A program made the translations under genes and the position numbers. From NCBI RefSeq assembly GCF_049340185.1, contig NZ_JBMPPC010000003.1, positions 496,001 through 560,000 of the forward strand: DNA of 64,000 bases, in the 5' to 3' direction. Shown one piece after another: positions 9,018 through 18,063 of this stretch (position 1 is the stretch's first letter; each line of letters begins with the position of its first letter). Under the pieces are notes generated by a model. The model ran no database searches. It was not told where the DNA came from and was given only the letters and a program-made list of their open reading frames with translations. Source of the stretch: Undibacterium sp049340185. Lineage in GTDB: Bacteria; Pseudomonadota; Gammaproteobacteria; Burkholderiales; Burkholderiaceae_D.

Positions 9018-9458
9018 TCAAGACTTGTAAAAGTAACTTCTTGCTGCATGTTCATCAGTTTGTTTCTGGTCCAGCTTACTTTCCTTTTTTAGCACATCGG
9101 CTTGTGCTCGGTTGTGCAAAATGCCGTAAGAAAGTCGTTTCTTTTCACATTCCTGCCAAAGACTTCGTGCCTTACTGACGCGATATTCGGCGTCTTTGAC
9201 AATTTTTCTTTGCCCGTCAACTGCGCTATCCAGCTTATATATAAACGACTGAAAATTCATATACTGTCCTGCACTCAATCCAGCCGCCGCACCATTCTGA
9301 AATCGCATGACGTAATCATCACGGTATTGTAATAGCAGCGCTAATTGCTTTTCTGTTTCCTCTAGAGCACGAATTGCCTTGCCTACATTTTTGGCCGCTT
9401 CATCGGTATCTTTTTCAGCCAGTTCAATTAGTGTGCTGATAGGAGATTTTTTCGTCAT
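9018..9458 (-). CDS. fliJ: flagellar export chaperone/regulator FliJ
   Basis: 146 aa cytoplasmic coiled-coil protein, the F1-gamma-like stalk of the FliHI ATPase. Seen: an almost entirely helical sequence rich in Lys, Glu, Gln and Ala, beginning ISTLIELAEKDTDEAAKNVGKA, without membrane or catalytic motifs. Identification leans on length (usual 145-150 aa), coiled-coil character and position between fliI and fliK. Confidence 0.92.
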   Translation of the reverse strand: MTKKSPISTLIELAEKDTDEAAKNVGKAIRALEETEKQLALLLQYRDDYVMRFQNGAAAGLSAGQYMNFQSFIYKLDSAVDGQRKIVKDAEYRVSKARSLWQECEKKRLSYGILHNRAQADVLKKESKLDQKQTDEHAARSYFYKS

Positions 9459-9491
9459 TTCAATCTAAGTATAGTGAAGATGAAGCGAAAT

Positions 9492-10880
9492 CTAAGCGTT
9501 GAATAGAGCAGAAAGTCCCTGCAAGCTCTCGGTTATAGTCGATTTCTCAAGAATGTCTTGTTGTAAAAACGCGGTGATATGCGGATACAGTCGTATTGCC
9601 TCATCTAATAACGGGTCTGATCCCGCAGAATAGGCACCAACACTGATCAGGTCGCGACTCCGTTCATAGCGCGAGTATAGTTGCTTTAATTTTCTGGCGA
9701 GTTTTTGATGTTCTGACGACGTAATACTGTGCATTGCACGGCTGATGGATTGCTCAATATCAATCGCAGGGTAGTGACCGCTCTCGGCAAGAGTGCGGTT
9801 GAGAACAATGTGGCCGTCCAGAATCGCGCGGGCGGCATCAGCGATCGGATCTTGCTGATCATCGCCCTCGGTCAGCACTGTATAAAACGCAGTGATGGAA
9901 CCGCCTCCCTCAATGCCATTACCGGCGCGCTCTACTAGAATCGGTAACTTGGCGAAGACGGATGGGGGGTAACCTTTGGTCGCAGGTGGCTCGCCGATCG
10001 CCAGCGCGATTTCGCGCTGCGCCATGGCGTAGCGGGTCAGTGAGTCCATGATCAGCAAGACGCTTTTACCCTGATCTCTGAAATATTCTGCAATCGTCGT
10101 CGCGTAGGCCGCTCCTTGCAGGCGTAAGAGTGGCGGTGCATCAGCTGGTGCTGCGACGACTACGGCCCTTGCAAGACCTTCCTCTCCCAGAATTTGCTCA
10201 ATAAATTCTTTGACTTCGCGACCACGTTCACCAATCAGGCCAACCACGATGACATCCGCCGTGGTGTAGCGCGCCATCATGCCTAGCAAGACACTTTTAC
10301 CCACGCCAGAGCCTGCAAACAAACCTAGGCGTTGACCTCGGCCTACACTCAGCATGCTATTAATAGCACGCACCCCGACATCCAGTGTGTCAACAATTGG
10401 AGCACGTAATAAAGGATTATAGATACGCGACCCTAACGGCGCTGATTCTGTTGCCATCAGCGGACCAAGTGAATCTAAGGGTTTGCCGTTACCATCTAGC
10501 ACGCGGCCAAGTAATTCATAGCCGACTGGCAAATGTCTGGTGCGATCGCTGGGGCGTCTGCGAGGATGTTTGCTATTTCCGAGAAACAGAGTCTCTTCTG
10601 CATAAACAGGCGTGCCTGGTGTTACGCCACCAAGGTCGCTGTGTGGCATTAAAAAGAGGCGATCGCCGTCAAATCCGACGACTTCTGCATCAATGGTCGA
10701 GCCGCTTTGTAAATGCACACTGCAAGCGCTGCCAACGGGTAATTTCAATCCAACAGCCTCCATGACCAAGCCTGTGACTTTAGTCACTCTGCCTGCTGAT
10801 AGCATCGGCTGTACATGAGCAAGCTGATCTTTGCTGTTGTCGATTAGTTTTTGCCAGGAATCGGATAGTGGAGGGCGCAT
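9492..10880 (-). CDS. fliI: flagellum-specific ATP synthase FliI
   Basis: 463 aa from the chosen ATG. Hexameric ATPase that energises and unloads flagellar export substrates. Seen: Walker A GLFAGSGVGKSVLLG, IGERGREVKEF, Walker B LLIMDSLTRYAMAQREIALA and the export-ATPase segment GEPPATKGYPPSVFAKLP. The open frame extends upstream to a TTG at 10931 that would overlap fliH; the ATG at 10880 (MRPPLSDSW), 20 bases past the fliH stop, gives the usual FliI length and is preferred, though neither start has a strong Shine-Dalgarno. Confidence 0.96.
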   Translation of the reverse strand: MRPPLSDSWQKLIDNSKDQLAHVQPMLSAGRVTKVTGLVMEAVGLKLPVGSACSVHLQSGSTIDAEVVGFDGDRLFLMPHSDLGGVTPGTPVYAEETLFLGNSKHPRRRPSDRTRHLPVGYELLGRVLDGNGKPLDSLGPLMATESAPLGSRIYNPLLRAPIVDTLDVGVRAINSMLSVGRGQRLGLFAGSGVGKSVLLGMMARYTTADVIVVGLIGERGREVKEFIEQILGEEGLARAVVVAAPADAPPLLRLQGAAYATTIAEYFRDQGKSVLLIMDSLTRYAMAQREIALAIGEPPATKGYPPSVFAKLPILVERAGNGIEGGGSITAFYTVLTEGDDQQDPIADAARAILDGHIVLNRTLAESGHYPAIDIEQSISRAMHSITSSEHQKLARKLKQLYSRYERSRDLISVGAYSAGSDPLLDEAIRLYPHITAFLQQDILEKSTITESLQGLSALFNA

Positions 10881-10899
10881 AGTATCTATGATACGGCCA

Positions 10900-11571
10900 T
10901 TACGGCATGGACTTTTTGACGGCTTCAGCAATACGGCGCCAGCGCGTTTCTACTGTCGCGTCAATCAGATTTTGAGCGGTTTCAATCTTGCATCCACCTC
11001 GCTCAATATGATTGTCTGTGTGAATACGCCATCCTGCGTTGATGAGTTCATCTCCGGCACGGAGTTTGAGAATTTCTGCGTCGGCAGGATGGACAAAAAT
11101 TTGTGCTGGTTGCTGCATAGAGGGAAGGGAGTCAATCGCCTCTCTGACAATAGGAAGAATTACTTCAGGATCAATGTCGATGCGGGTTTTGAGCATACGC
11201 TCGGCGAGCTCCAGAGCCAAGCCAAGTAGTTCCGAGCCCATTACGGCACTTGCGGTATTGATTTGTTCCGATACGTTTTCCATTAATGACTGAAGCTGGA
11301 TTACTTCGGTCTCTATCAAGGTTTTTGTATCAGCGTAAGCAGCATCTTTGCCTTCTTGCAGTCCGCTGATATATCCTTCTTTGTAGCCATTTGCGTAGCC
11401 GTCTTTATGTGAGCTTTCTTTCAGTCGCTGAATTTCTTCCAGATTAATTTTTTCAGCCAGAGTTGATGCCACTTTTTTTTCGGCTTGATGGGAAGGGCGA
11501 TCATCACCAAAGGATGCCATTTCCCAGCGTTGGAAAGGGGAGAGACTTCCTTTAGAAATGACGCTAGACAT
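10900..11571 (-). CDS. fliH: flagellar assembly protein FliH
   Basis: 223 aa negative regulator and C-ring tether of FliI. Seen: N-terminal FQRWEMASF, a glycine-spaced helix GYANGYKEGYISGLQEGKDAAY (the GxxxG-type repeat typical of FliH, about residues 58-79), and the C-terminal FliH/YscL domain with IDPEVILPIVREAIDSLP and WRIHTDNHIERGGCKIET. The start overlaps the fliG stop by 8 bases. Confidence 0.95.
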   Translation of the reverse strand: MSSVISKGSLSPFQRWEMASFGDDRPSHQAEKKVASTLAEKINLEEIQRLKESSHKDGYANGYKEGYISGLQEGKDAAYADTKTLIETEVIQLQSLMENVSEQINTASAVMGSELLGLALELAERMLKTRIDIDPEVILPIVREAIDSLPSMQQPAQIFVHPADAEILKLRAGDELINAGWRIHTDNHIERGGCKIETAQNLIDATVETRWRRIAEAVKKSMP

Positions 11572-12559
11572 ACGCGTCCTCGCCTTTGGCTCCCAACATG
11601 ATCTGACCTTCGTCTGCCAGGCGTCGTACGATCAGCAGAATTTGTTTTTGTTGCGCCTCTACTTCAGATAAGCGTACTGGACCTTTTGACTCCAGATCCT
11701 CGCGCATCATTTCGGCAGCGCGCTGAGACATATTTTTAAAGATTTTTTCGCGCATATCAGGATTAGCACCTTTCAATGCGACGATGAGTGAGTCTGACTG
11801 TACTTCACGCAGAAGAAGCTGGATTCCTTTGTCATCAATTTCCAGGATGTTATCAAAGACGAACATTTCATCCATGATTTTCTCTGCCATATCACCATCG
11901 TATTTACGTAAATTCTCCATGACTGAGGCTTCATTGTCACCGCTCATGAAGTTAAGAATTTCTGCTGCGGCACGGACGCCGCCGATAGATTTTTTCTTCA
12001 GACTTTCGTTGCCAGTCAGTAGTTTTGTCAGTACATCATTTAATTCACGCAGGGCAGTTGGCTGAATACCATCGAGCGTCGCAATACGTAATACGACGTC
12101 GTTACGTAATCGTTCTGTAAACTGATTCAGAATCTCACATGCCTGATCGCTTTCCAGATGTACGAGAATTGTGGCTACGATTTGCGGATGTTCATTTTTG
12201 ATCAGGTCAGCTACCGATGGGGAGTCCATCCATTTCAGACTCTCGATTCCGCTGGCATCTTTGCCACCCAAAATACGATTCAGCAGAGAGGAGGCTTTGT
12301 CATCGCCAAGGGCTTTGGTCAAGACATTGCGAATGTATTCGTCAGAATCCAGTCCTACTGAGGAGCTCAGATCCGCTGCTGCCCTGAATTGCTCAAGAAC
12401 TTTAGCAATATTTTCATGCGGAATAGCGCCGATGGTTGCCATCGCCGCACCAATTTTTTGCACTTCTCTCGGGCCAAGGTATTTCATCACCTCTGCCGCG
12501 CCGTCTTCCCCCAGCGCCAGCATCAGAGTAGCCGCTTTTTGTACGCCTTCGTCACTCAT
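11564..12559 (-). CDS. fliG: flagellar motor switch protein FliG
   Basis: 331 aa rotor protein that links the MS ring to the C-ring and carries the charged torque helix facing MotA. Seen: N-terminal KAATLMLALGEDGAAEVMKYL, the EHPQIVATILVHL motif of the middle domain (EHPQ near residue 125), and the C-terminal domain with FEDI-like MFVFDNILEIDDKGIQLLLREV and LKGANPDMREKIFKNMSQRAAEMMREDLES. Length is standard. It overlaps fliF by 8 bases and fliH by 8 bases. Confidence 0.97.
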   Translation of the reverse strand: MSDEGVQKAATLMLALGEDGAAEVMKYLGPREVQKIGAAMATIGAIPHENIAKVLEQFRAAADLSSSVGLDSDEYIRNVLTKALGDDKASSLLNRILGGKDASGIESLKWMDSPSVADLIKNEHPQIVATILVHLESDQACEILNQFTERLRNDVVLRIATLDGIQPTALRELNDVLTKLLTGNESLKKKSIGGVRAAAEILNFMSGDNEASVMENLRKYDGDMAEKIMDEMFVFDNILEIDDKGIQLLLREVQSDSLIVALKGANPDMREKIFKNMSQRAAEMMREDLESKGPVRLSEVEAQQKQILLIVRRLADEGQIMLGAKGEDAYV

Positions 12560-14270
12560 TACTCACCCATGTCTTGATTACGTTTGCTACGATTTTCGGA
12601 TCCGTGCTTGCCAATTGTTTGGCCAGGTCCAAATTCGATTCATATCCTGTCGATGCTTTAATGATATTGCCGTCTGCATCTTTGGATAAATTGACTATAG
12701 CAGCTTCCTCTTCTTCCTCTTCTTTTTGTTTAGCCAGGGCTTTTTCATTTTCTATTGCCAGCTCTTCTTCTTCCTCACGTTTTTTGGTTTTTTCGTCTTT
12801 GCCCATCATTTTGTATAGCATAGGACGCAGATAACCAAAAAACAGATAGGCAAGGGCGATTGCCGTGAGCAGGTATTTACCCGCCTCTTTTGCCATCTGG
12901 ATGCTGTCTGGTTGTTTCCAGATCGGTATATCTACTATAGATTCTTTTTCTGGACCGGCAAATGGGCTGTTGACAACATTCAGCGTATCGCCACGCTCTT
13001 TGTTGAACCCCATGGCCTCTCTGATCAGATCAGTTAGCTGGTTTTTTTCTACATCGGTGAGCGCTCTGGTTGTGACTTTGCCGTTCTTGTCTGTTTCTGA
13101 TTTGTAGTTAATCACGACCGCGACGGACAGACGTTTTACGCCGCCCATAGCCTGCTGTGTATAGCGTATGGTTTTATCGACTTCGTAATTCACGGTGGAG
13201 TCTTTTTGCACCAGACCTGCATTCGATGCGCCTGTGCTTTGAACTGCTGCACCGTTGGCAACGATTGGTGCTGTGGCAGGTACGGGCGGCTGATTGCTCA
13301 AGGAGCCTGGAATGCCAGATGCGTTAGCTGTTTTGTTATAGCTTTCGCTGGATTGCTGACTTCGTATCGTTGAGGCTTCTGGCGGAGAGTTGGGGCGATA
13401 ACTTTCAGCAGCTTGCTCACTGCGCGAAAAATCAATATCAGCAGTTGCTTCCGCTCTGACATTGTTGGTGCCGACGATGGGCGAGACGATGGATTCTATG
13501 CGTTTGATAATATTTTGCTGGAAATCCTGTACGTATTTGAGTTGTGCCGGATCAAGCGTGTTGTTGCCCATCTGTTTTGTCGGGTCGGATAGCAGATTGC
13601 CATTTTGATCGACAATGGTGACGTTTTTGACGTTCAATTCAGGCACGCTACTGGCGACCAGATGTAAGATTGCGCCGACTTGCTGCTGATCGAGATTGCG
13701 GCCCGGATAAAGATTCAGTAGCACGGACGCTGTAGGTTTTTGCTGGTCGCGGATGAATACAGACGATTTAGGAATAGCTAAATGCACTCGGGCTGCCTGT
13801 ACCGAAGAGACTGCTTGAATAGAGCGCGCTAACTCACCTTCGAGCGCGCGTTGGAAGTTGACTTGCTCCAAAAATTGGGAGATACCGAGTTTTTGGTTTT
13901 CCATCAGCTCAAAACCGACATTGCCGCCTTTGGGCAATCCCTGAGATGCTAGTTTTAATCTGGCGTCATGAACCTGATTTGCCGGAACTAAAATCGCACT
14001 ACCACCCTCAGAATATTTATACGGAATATTCATTTGCTGTAAGGATGCAACAATGGCACCACCGTCTCTGTCATTGAAATTTGAGAACAGGACTTTGTAG
14101 TCTGGCGTCTGACTCCATAGCCATATGCCAACCATAATAGCGAGCGTAATAGCTGCACCGACACCCAGTATGATGTTTCTCAGACCTGGTGTCTGCGGAA
14201 AACCCAAAAAGGTAGGTAAGTCCGATCCTGGCGCAGTCAGAACCGCTTCGTTAGCTGTTGCCATGGTCAA
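12552..14270 (-). CDS. fliF: flagellar M-ring protein FliF
   Basis: 572 aa, forms the MS ring in the inner membrane. Seen: an N-terminal helix (about 28-50, NIILGVGAAITLAIMVGIWLW), the YscJ/FliF secretory domains with YKVLFSNFNDRDGGAIVASL and GNVGFELMENQKLGISQFLEQVNFQRALEGELARSI, a second transmembrane helix near 470, and a cytoplasmic tail ending TDPKIVANVIKTWVSNE that binds FliG. An alternative ATG lies two codons downstream. First gene of fliFGHIJK, divergent from fliE. Confidence 0.97.
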   Translation of the reverse strand: MTMATANEAVLTAPGSDLPTFLGFPQTPGLRNIILGVGAAITLAIMVGIWLWSQTPDYKVLFSNFNDRDGGAIVASLQQMNIPYKYSEGGSAILVPANQVHDARLKLASQGLPKGGNVGFELMENQKLGISQFLEQVNFQRALEGELARSIQAVSSVQAARVHLAIPKSSVFIRDQQKPTASVLLNLYPGRNLDQQQVGAILHLVASSVPELNVKNVTIVDQNGNLLSDPTKQMGNNTLDPAQLKYVQDFQQNIIKRIESIVSPIVGTNNVRAEATADIDFSRSEQAAESYRPNSPPEASTIRSQQSSESYNKTANASGIPGSLSNQPPVPATAPIVANGAAVQSTGASNAGLVQKDSTVNYEVDKTIRYTQQAMGGVKRLSVAVVINYKSETDKNGKVTTRALTDVEKNQLTDLIREAMGFNKERGDTLNVVNSPFAGPEKESIVDIPIWKQPDSIQMAKEAGKYLLTAIALAYLFFGYLRPMLYKMMGKDEKTKKREEEEELAIENEKALAKQKEEEEEEAAIVNLSKDADGNIIKASTGYESNLDLAKQLASTDPKIVANVIKTWVSNE

Positions 14271-14470
14271 CCTCGTGTCGGGATGTCGTCAATTCATCGT
14301 GTTGCATATTAAATCCATGTTGGGTTTTTTCCTTGATACTGATTGTGATGCGATTTTTAAAAATCAATCCAAGGAAAAAGACATATTTTGTCGCTCTTAT
14401 CAACGCTATGTTCTTGTTGGTGGCTGCTAAGGTAGCGCAATGGCTTATTGCGACTGAATCGGAGCAAAAT
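14271..14470. promoter_or_regulatory. divergent fliF / fliE control region with inverted repeats
   Basis: 200 bases between start codons of the divergent fliF and fliE genes. It contains a perfect 10-bp inverted repeat (TTTTTCCTTG at 14326-14335, CAAGGAAAAA at 14370-14379) enclosing a 14-bp palindrome GATTTTTAAAAATC (14352-14365). A smaller repeat CGCAAT-N5-ATTGCG lies at 14436-14452, just before the fliE ribosome-binding site. These are candidate operators or structured leaders for class II flagellar genes; no regulator can be assigned from sequence. Confidence 0.4.
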
Positions 14471-14836
14471 ATGAAATTAGGCGGAATTGACAATAGTCAG
14501 ATCAATGCCATGGTGGCACAGCTTAAAGCGGCGGCAGCTCGTATGGAGTCGGCGGTACCGATCGCAGCTAGTGGCGTTGGTGGTATTAACGGTGAGGCGA
14601 CAGCACCGGCAAAATTAGATTTTGCGGATGCATTAAAAGCTTCATTGGATCAGGTAAATACTGTACAGACGACTTCACAGGAGCTGGGAAAGAAATTCGC
14701 TCTAGGTGATGATAAGGTCAGTTTGTCCGACGTGATGATATCGATGCAGAAAGCCAATATCTCATTTCAAACAACAGTACAGGTCAGGAATAAACTGGTG
14801 TCTGCTTATCATGACATCATGAATATGCAAATATAG
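14471..14836 (+). CDS. fliE: flagellar hook-basal body protein FliE
   Basis: 121 aa rod-base protein joining the MS ring to the proximal rod. Seen: LDFADALKASLDQVNTVQTTSQELGKKFALGD and the family C-terminus VSLSDVMISMQKANISFQTTVQVRNKLVSAYHDIMNMQI. The frame is open further upstream, but the ATG at 14471 (MKLGGIDNSQ), preceded by GGAG at 14461-14464, gives the expected FliE length and avoids 70 unlikely residues. Transcribed opposite to all its flagellar neighbours, as in many enteric and betaproteobacterial clusters. Confidence 0.94.
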   Translation: MKLGGIDNSQINAMVAQLKAAAARMESAVPIAASGVGGINGEATAPAKLDFADALKASLDQVNTVQTTSQELGKKFALGDDKVSLSDVMISMQKANISFQTTVQVRNKLVSAYHDIMNMQI

Positions 14837-14953
14837 AAATTTTTTATACAGTACCGGAATCCGTACCAACAGGAATATACCTGTCCAAATCAGATTGAAA
14901 CAATACTCTTAGTGTGTCTTAGCTATTGCCAACTCGTCTAAGGGTAAAACCGC

Positions 14954-15715
14954 TTATCGTATTCCGGTCAGCTTGGAGTTGCGCTCTCTCTCCAGCTTCA
15001 TAATATAGCGCTGAATACTGGCCAGAACCGTGCTGGACAAGTTCAGGAATTGACAGCCAAGGCGACGATTCGTTTTGCCATTCAGCAGTATCAAATCCTG
15101 CGCATTTCTGATTTGCAGGTCGACATCGATTAAACCGATTCCCGGGAAGTCTATTTTGCAATGTTCGTAGGTTGTTCCGATATTACTATCGAGGAGTTTT
15201 TTTTCATCCAAAATAGCAATGCCACCGCAACTGATATCAACCAGTGAAAATTTGACAGTCTGGGACATGCCTTCATCTTCAACAAAAATCATGCATCGAA
15301 TAGGATTCGATAGCGGCGTGTTAATCCGGTAATACTCACGACGCTGCAGGCGGATGACATTTGTTGGCATTCCGAGTTGTAAAGCCGGGCGATTATCAAA
15401 TGTAGCTCTTTGAACACCTGAAGACGAGAACTGAATACTGATACGGTCCAGCAAACCTTCAAAAGAAACTCTGGGTGCCTCAACAATACGTTGATTCGCA
15501 AGTTGTCCAGGTGCGCTATCGATAATTAAACTGTTATTTCCGTCGTCAACTTCCAGGATCGATGTAATAAATACTTCCGAACCTCCATTAATCATCATAC
15601 TAATTAATTGGTTGCTTTCTTTCAGTCCTCGCAGCAAGGCAATAATCTCGCGACGTGAGTCAACTTGATAAGGACTTTGATTCTCAGTACCTAGCACCGG
15701 AGGAGAAGATTGCAT
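14954..15715 (-). CDS. ycgR: flagellar brake protein YcgR (PilZ domain)
   Basis: 253 aa c-di-GMP receptor that slows the motor when c-di-GMP is high. Seen: an N-terminal YcgR domain (about 18-115), then the PilZ c-di-GMP-binding motifs, RxxxR as R126-EYY-R130 (in LQRREYYR) and DxSxxG as D160-IS-CG-G165, both intact. Its place among late flagellar genes and the presence of GGDEF/EAL genes elsewhere in the window fit a motility-control role. Confidence 0.93.
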   Translation of the reverse strand: MQSSPPVLGTENQSPYQVDSRREIIALLRGLKESNQLISMMINGGSEVFITSILEVDDGNNSLIIDSAPGQLANQRIVEAPRVSFEGLLDRISIQFSSSGVQRATFDNRPALQLGMPTNVIRLQRREYYRINTPLSNPIRCMIFVEDEGMSQTVKFSLVDISCGGIAILDEKKLLDSNIGTTYEHCKIDFPGIGLIDVDLQIRNAQDLILLNGKTNRRLGCQFLNLSSTVLASIQRYIMKLERERNSKLTGIR

Positions 15716-15749
15716 GTTTTTAGTATGATTTTGATTTGGGAAGTGACAG

Positions 15750-16055
15750 TTATTTTTTCTGATCGAGATATATCGTCCGTGTCTCCGACTTCTCAGATTC
15801 TATATGGTAAAGCCAAGCGAGCAGTTCTGCAACCGCTCTATATAGCGCTGGTGGAATATCTTTGTCCAGTTCTACCTGCATTAGGAGAGACACCAATTCT
15901 TTTGACTGATGGACAAAAACACCATGTTCCTTGGCTCTGGCGATAATTTGCTCTGCAATCAGCCCTTTTCCTTTTGCGACTACCCGTGGTGCTGAGTCAC
16001 CGTTCTGATAGGCGAGCGCTACCGCATTTTGTAATGTTGGCTTAGGTGTTGTCAT
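15750..16055 (-). CDS. FlhB C-terminal-domain paralogue (FlhX-like export switch protein)
   Basis: About 101 aa. It resembles only the cytoplasmic FlhB_C domain of the export switch: APRVVAKGKGLIAEQIIARAKEHGVFVHQSKELVSLL and DKDIPPALYRAVAELLAWLY match the part of FlhB after its autocleavage site. There is no membrane region, and the NPTH cleavage motif is absent; the protein begins where the processed FlhB fragment would. Such stand-alone paralogues can partly substitute for the FlhB C-terminal fragment in some bacteria. The start at 16055 (MTTPKPTLQ) is preferred over the ATG at 16076; either overlaps the FliK-like gene upstream. Confidence 0.85.
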   Translation of the reverse strand: MTTPKPTLQNAVALAYQNGDSAPRVVAKGKGLIAEQIIARAKEHGVFVHQSKELVSLLMQVELDKDIPPALYRAVAELLAWLYHIESEKSETRTIYLDQKK

Positions 16056-17199
16056 CTTGTTTGACTGATATGGCATCTAAAGAGGTGCCTGCGCTTTTTA
16101 ATGAATCGGCTAATTGGGCGGTGTAAGTCTTTAAAAGCTCGGCAGTATCTGACTGACTGGTGCGTACATAAAGCTGAATATGCTCACCTCGCAAATGGAT
16201 CGTTGCTGAGACTGCGCCCAAATGAGGCAATTCAAAACGGACGGTGCTTTGCCATGCGTTATCGCTTTCTGCTGCGGGACCATTTTGTTCTTGTTGATCT
16301 CGTACAATTTCCCACTGCATGGGTAAATTGGGTAAGAGATTTCCTTGCCAGACGATTTTTTGCTGCTCTAGTGCATCCAGTTGCAAATGGATTAACTGGG
16401 TAAGCTCTGTGCTGACAACAGGCTTACCGGAGACTGAGACGAGTTGATCATCAGGGCTGGTTTGGGCGGTTTCTTCGATTTGAAATGATTGTAAGGCCTG
16501 TGGTTCTCGTCGTATATCTGCAGCGGTGAGTTTGCCTTCCGCTAGGTCGGCTAAATGAGATTCGTAAAACAGCCCGCTTGAGGAAATCGTTTTTTGCAGT
16601 TGAGCAGATAAGTCAACTGGCGATTTTAGTATGTCGCTATGCTCAGCAAGTGGTCTTGTTCCGATCAGGCTATTGGCAGTGCCTTTTTCCTGAGCAAGAT
16701 GCAGAATGCTGTCGATAAGTTTCGCTGTCTGGCTAATTGTAGTGGGGGTACTTGTTGATGCTGCCAGATCCGACGATATTTTTTGCGGGAGATTACCTGC
16801 TTTGGATAAGTCTGCTGAAATTGTTTCAGCATGACTGCTTGTCATGTCGAGAAGGGTTTGTCCAAGTAGCGCTTGTTTGGGGAAGGTAGCGATAACAGTC
16901 TGATTACTTTCACCAAGCAAAAAGGTAGGGCGGGGATCGACTGTGAGTAACTTTAAATTAAGCAGATCGCCTGCCTTACTATCAGCAGGGAGATTCATTT
17001 TTGCAGTTGTTCCTGCAATTCTCACTAAGAAGCTGCCATCATTTAACCGGGAAAGTACTTCGCCTTGTACTTGGCGGCCAATAACCAGTTGAGATAATTT
17101 ACTGACGGCCTCTTGTTTGGCTTCCCCAAGAGAGGCAACAGCAGACGGCGCTTCGATAGCAGCAACGGGCCTTAGCAAATTATCGACCCTTGGCAACAT
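16042..17199 (-). CDS. second FliK-like hook-length control domain protein
   Basis: 385 aa. The C-terminus (about 290-380) has the FliK_C pattern: WQSTVRFELPHLGAVSATIHLRGEHIQLYVRTS followed by LLKTYTAQLADSLKSAG, an alpha/beta fold comparable to the classical fliK at 7525-8907, but the N-terminal 280 residues are unrelated in look: less low-complexity, with a GRQVQGEVLSRLNDGSFLVRI beta-barrel-like segment near residue 42. It overlaps the FlhB-like gene, suggesting the two act as a pair. It may be an accessory length/export-switch factor; function is inferred from domain similarity only. Confidence 0.78.
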   Translation of the reverse strand: MLPRVDNLLRPVAAIEAPSAVASLGEAKQEAVSKLSQLVIGRQVQGEVLSRLNDGSFLVRIAGTTAKMNLPADSKAGDLLNLKLLTVDPRPTFLLGESNQTVIATFPKQALLGQTLLDMTSSHAETISADLSKAGNLPQKISSDLAASTSTPTTISQTAKLIDSILHLAQEKGTANSLIGTRPLAEHSDILKSPVDLSAQLQKTISSSGLFYESHLADLAEGKLTAADIRREPQALQSFQIEETAQTSPDDQLVSVSGKPVVSTELTQLIHLQLDALEQQKIVWQGNLLPNLPMQWEIVRDQQEQNGPAAESDNAWQSTVRFELPHLGAVSATIHLRGEHIQLYVRTSQSDTAELLKTYTAQLADSLKSAGTSLDAISVKQDDNT

Positions 17200-17217
17200 C
17201 AGTGTTTACCTTAAAAA

Positions 17218-17547
17218 TTAGCTTGAGCCGTAAGTTCGCGTTAGCTTACGATGTGATTCTGAACTGCGCATGACGTTTGCGAGTTGCGCCATCCAGGGTT
17301 CAGTTAAGTTACGAATTTCCTTATCATCAGCGAGGATTTTTCTGATGATCTGAATTTTTCTACTTCTTAAATCAGGTGACAGTTCTTGCTCAACCTCACG
17401 GATTCGAAGAATCTGTACTTGAGAGGTGCAGTCACTTTCTAACTTGGACAAAAGATCCCAGTCGCCATTGCGTGCAGCACTTAGCATTTGATCGGTAATT
17501 GTTGCGACATTCTCGTATATCGAGATCATTTCCATGCTATCCATCAT
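17218..17547 (-). CDS. fliT: flagellar protein FliT (FliD chaperone)
   Basis: About 109 aa all-helical export chaperone for the cap protein FliD. Seen: YENVATITDQMLSAARNGDWDLLSKLESDC, the typical FliT helix with GDWD-L, and charged C-terminal helices. Two adjacent ATGs (17547, 17544) follow directly on the fliS stop; a GAGG within the fliS tail serves as ribosome-binding site. Position after fliS and length support the call despite low family conservation. Confidence 0.88.
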   Translation of the reverse strand: MMDSMEMISIYENVATITDQMLSAARNGDWDLLSKLESDCTSQVQILRIREVEQELSPDLRSRKIQIIRKILADDKEIRNLTEPWMAQLANVMRSSESHRKLTRTYGSS

Positions 17548-17550
17548 CAA

Positions 17551-18021
17551 TCAAGCCTCAAGAAATTTAGCAGAACGTGGTGCGAGTGCATCAGTATTTA
17601 ATACAGGTGGTTCGACGGTAGAGGCCGTAGTTGGGGCAATCGCTTCCCAGGAACTGCGTAGATCTTTTAACAGATTTTGTACTTCAAGCAAAAGTTCGGC
17701 CTGATTATTCAAATTTGCAAGAATTAAACGTGTATTCATGTACTCGTATAAGGCATCCAGGCTGACCGCAATATCACCCCCAGATTTCTTATCGAGACTT
17801 GCACGTAAGCCATTGTCAATGATCGAGATCGCTTTTGAGATTGACTTCCCTTTGGCCGCAATCTCACCAGCATTCAGATGCTGGATCGCATTGCCAATCG
17901 AGACAATTGCGCCATCGAACAGCATGACAATTAATTTGTGCGGACTAGCGGCAATGACTCCAGTTTCAATACCGACTTTTGCGTAGGCATTGGCACCGTT
18001 CATTTGAGATGAGCCAAACAT
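17551..18021 (-). CDS. fliS: flagellar export chaperone FliS
   Basis: 156 aa flagellin-specific chaperone that keeps FliC unfolded before export. Seen: NAYAKVGIETGVIAASPHKLIVMLFDGAIVSIGNAIQHL, a close match to the FliS N-terminal pattern, and YMNTRLILANLNNQAELLLEVQNLLKDLRSSW. It is somewhat longer than E. coli FliS because of a Pro/Thr/Val tail (about 133-156). Lies between fliD and fliT in the usual fliDST order. Confidence 0.95.
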   Translation of the reverse strand: MFGSSQMNGANAYAKVGIETGVIAASPHKLIVMLFDGAIVSIGNAIQHLNAGEIAAKGKSISKAISIIDNGLRASLDKKSGGDIAVSLDALYEYMNTRLILANLNNQAELLLEVQNLLKDLRSSWEAIAPTTASTVEPPVLNTDALAPRSAKFLEA

Positions 18022-18063
18022 GTATTTCTCCCGTAATTTTTATTTCAATACCTAGAAACTTTT

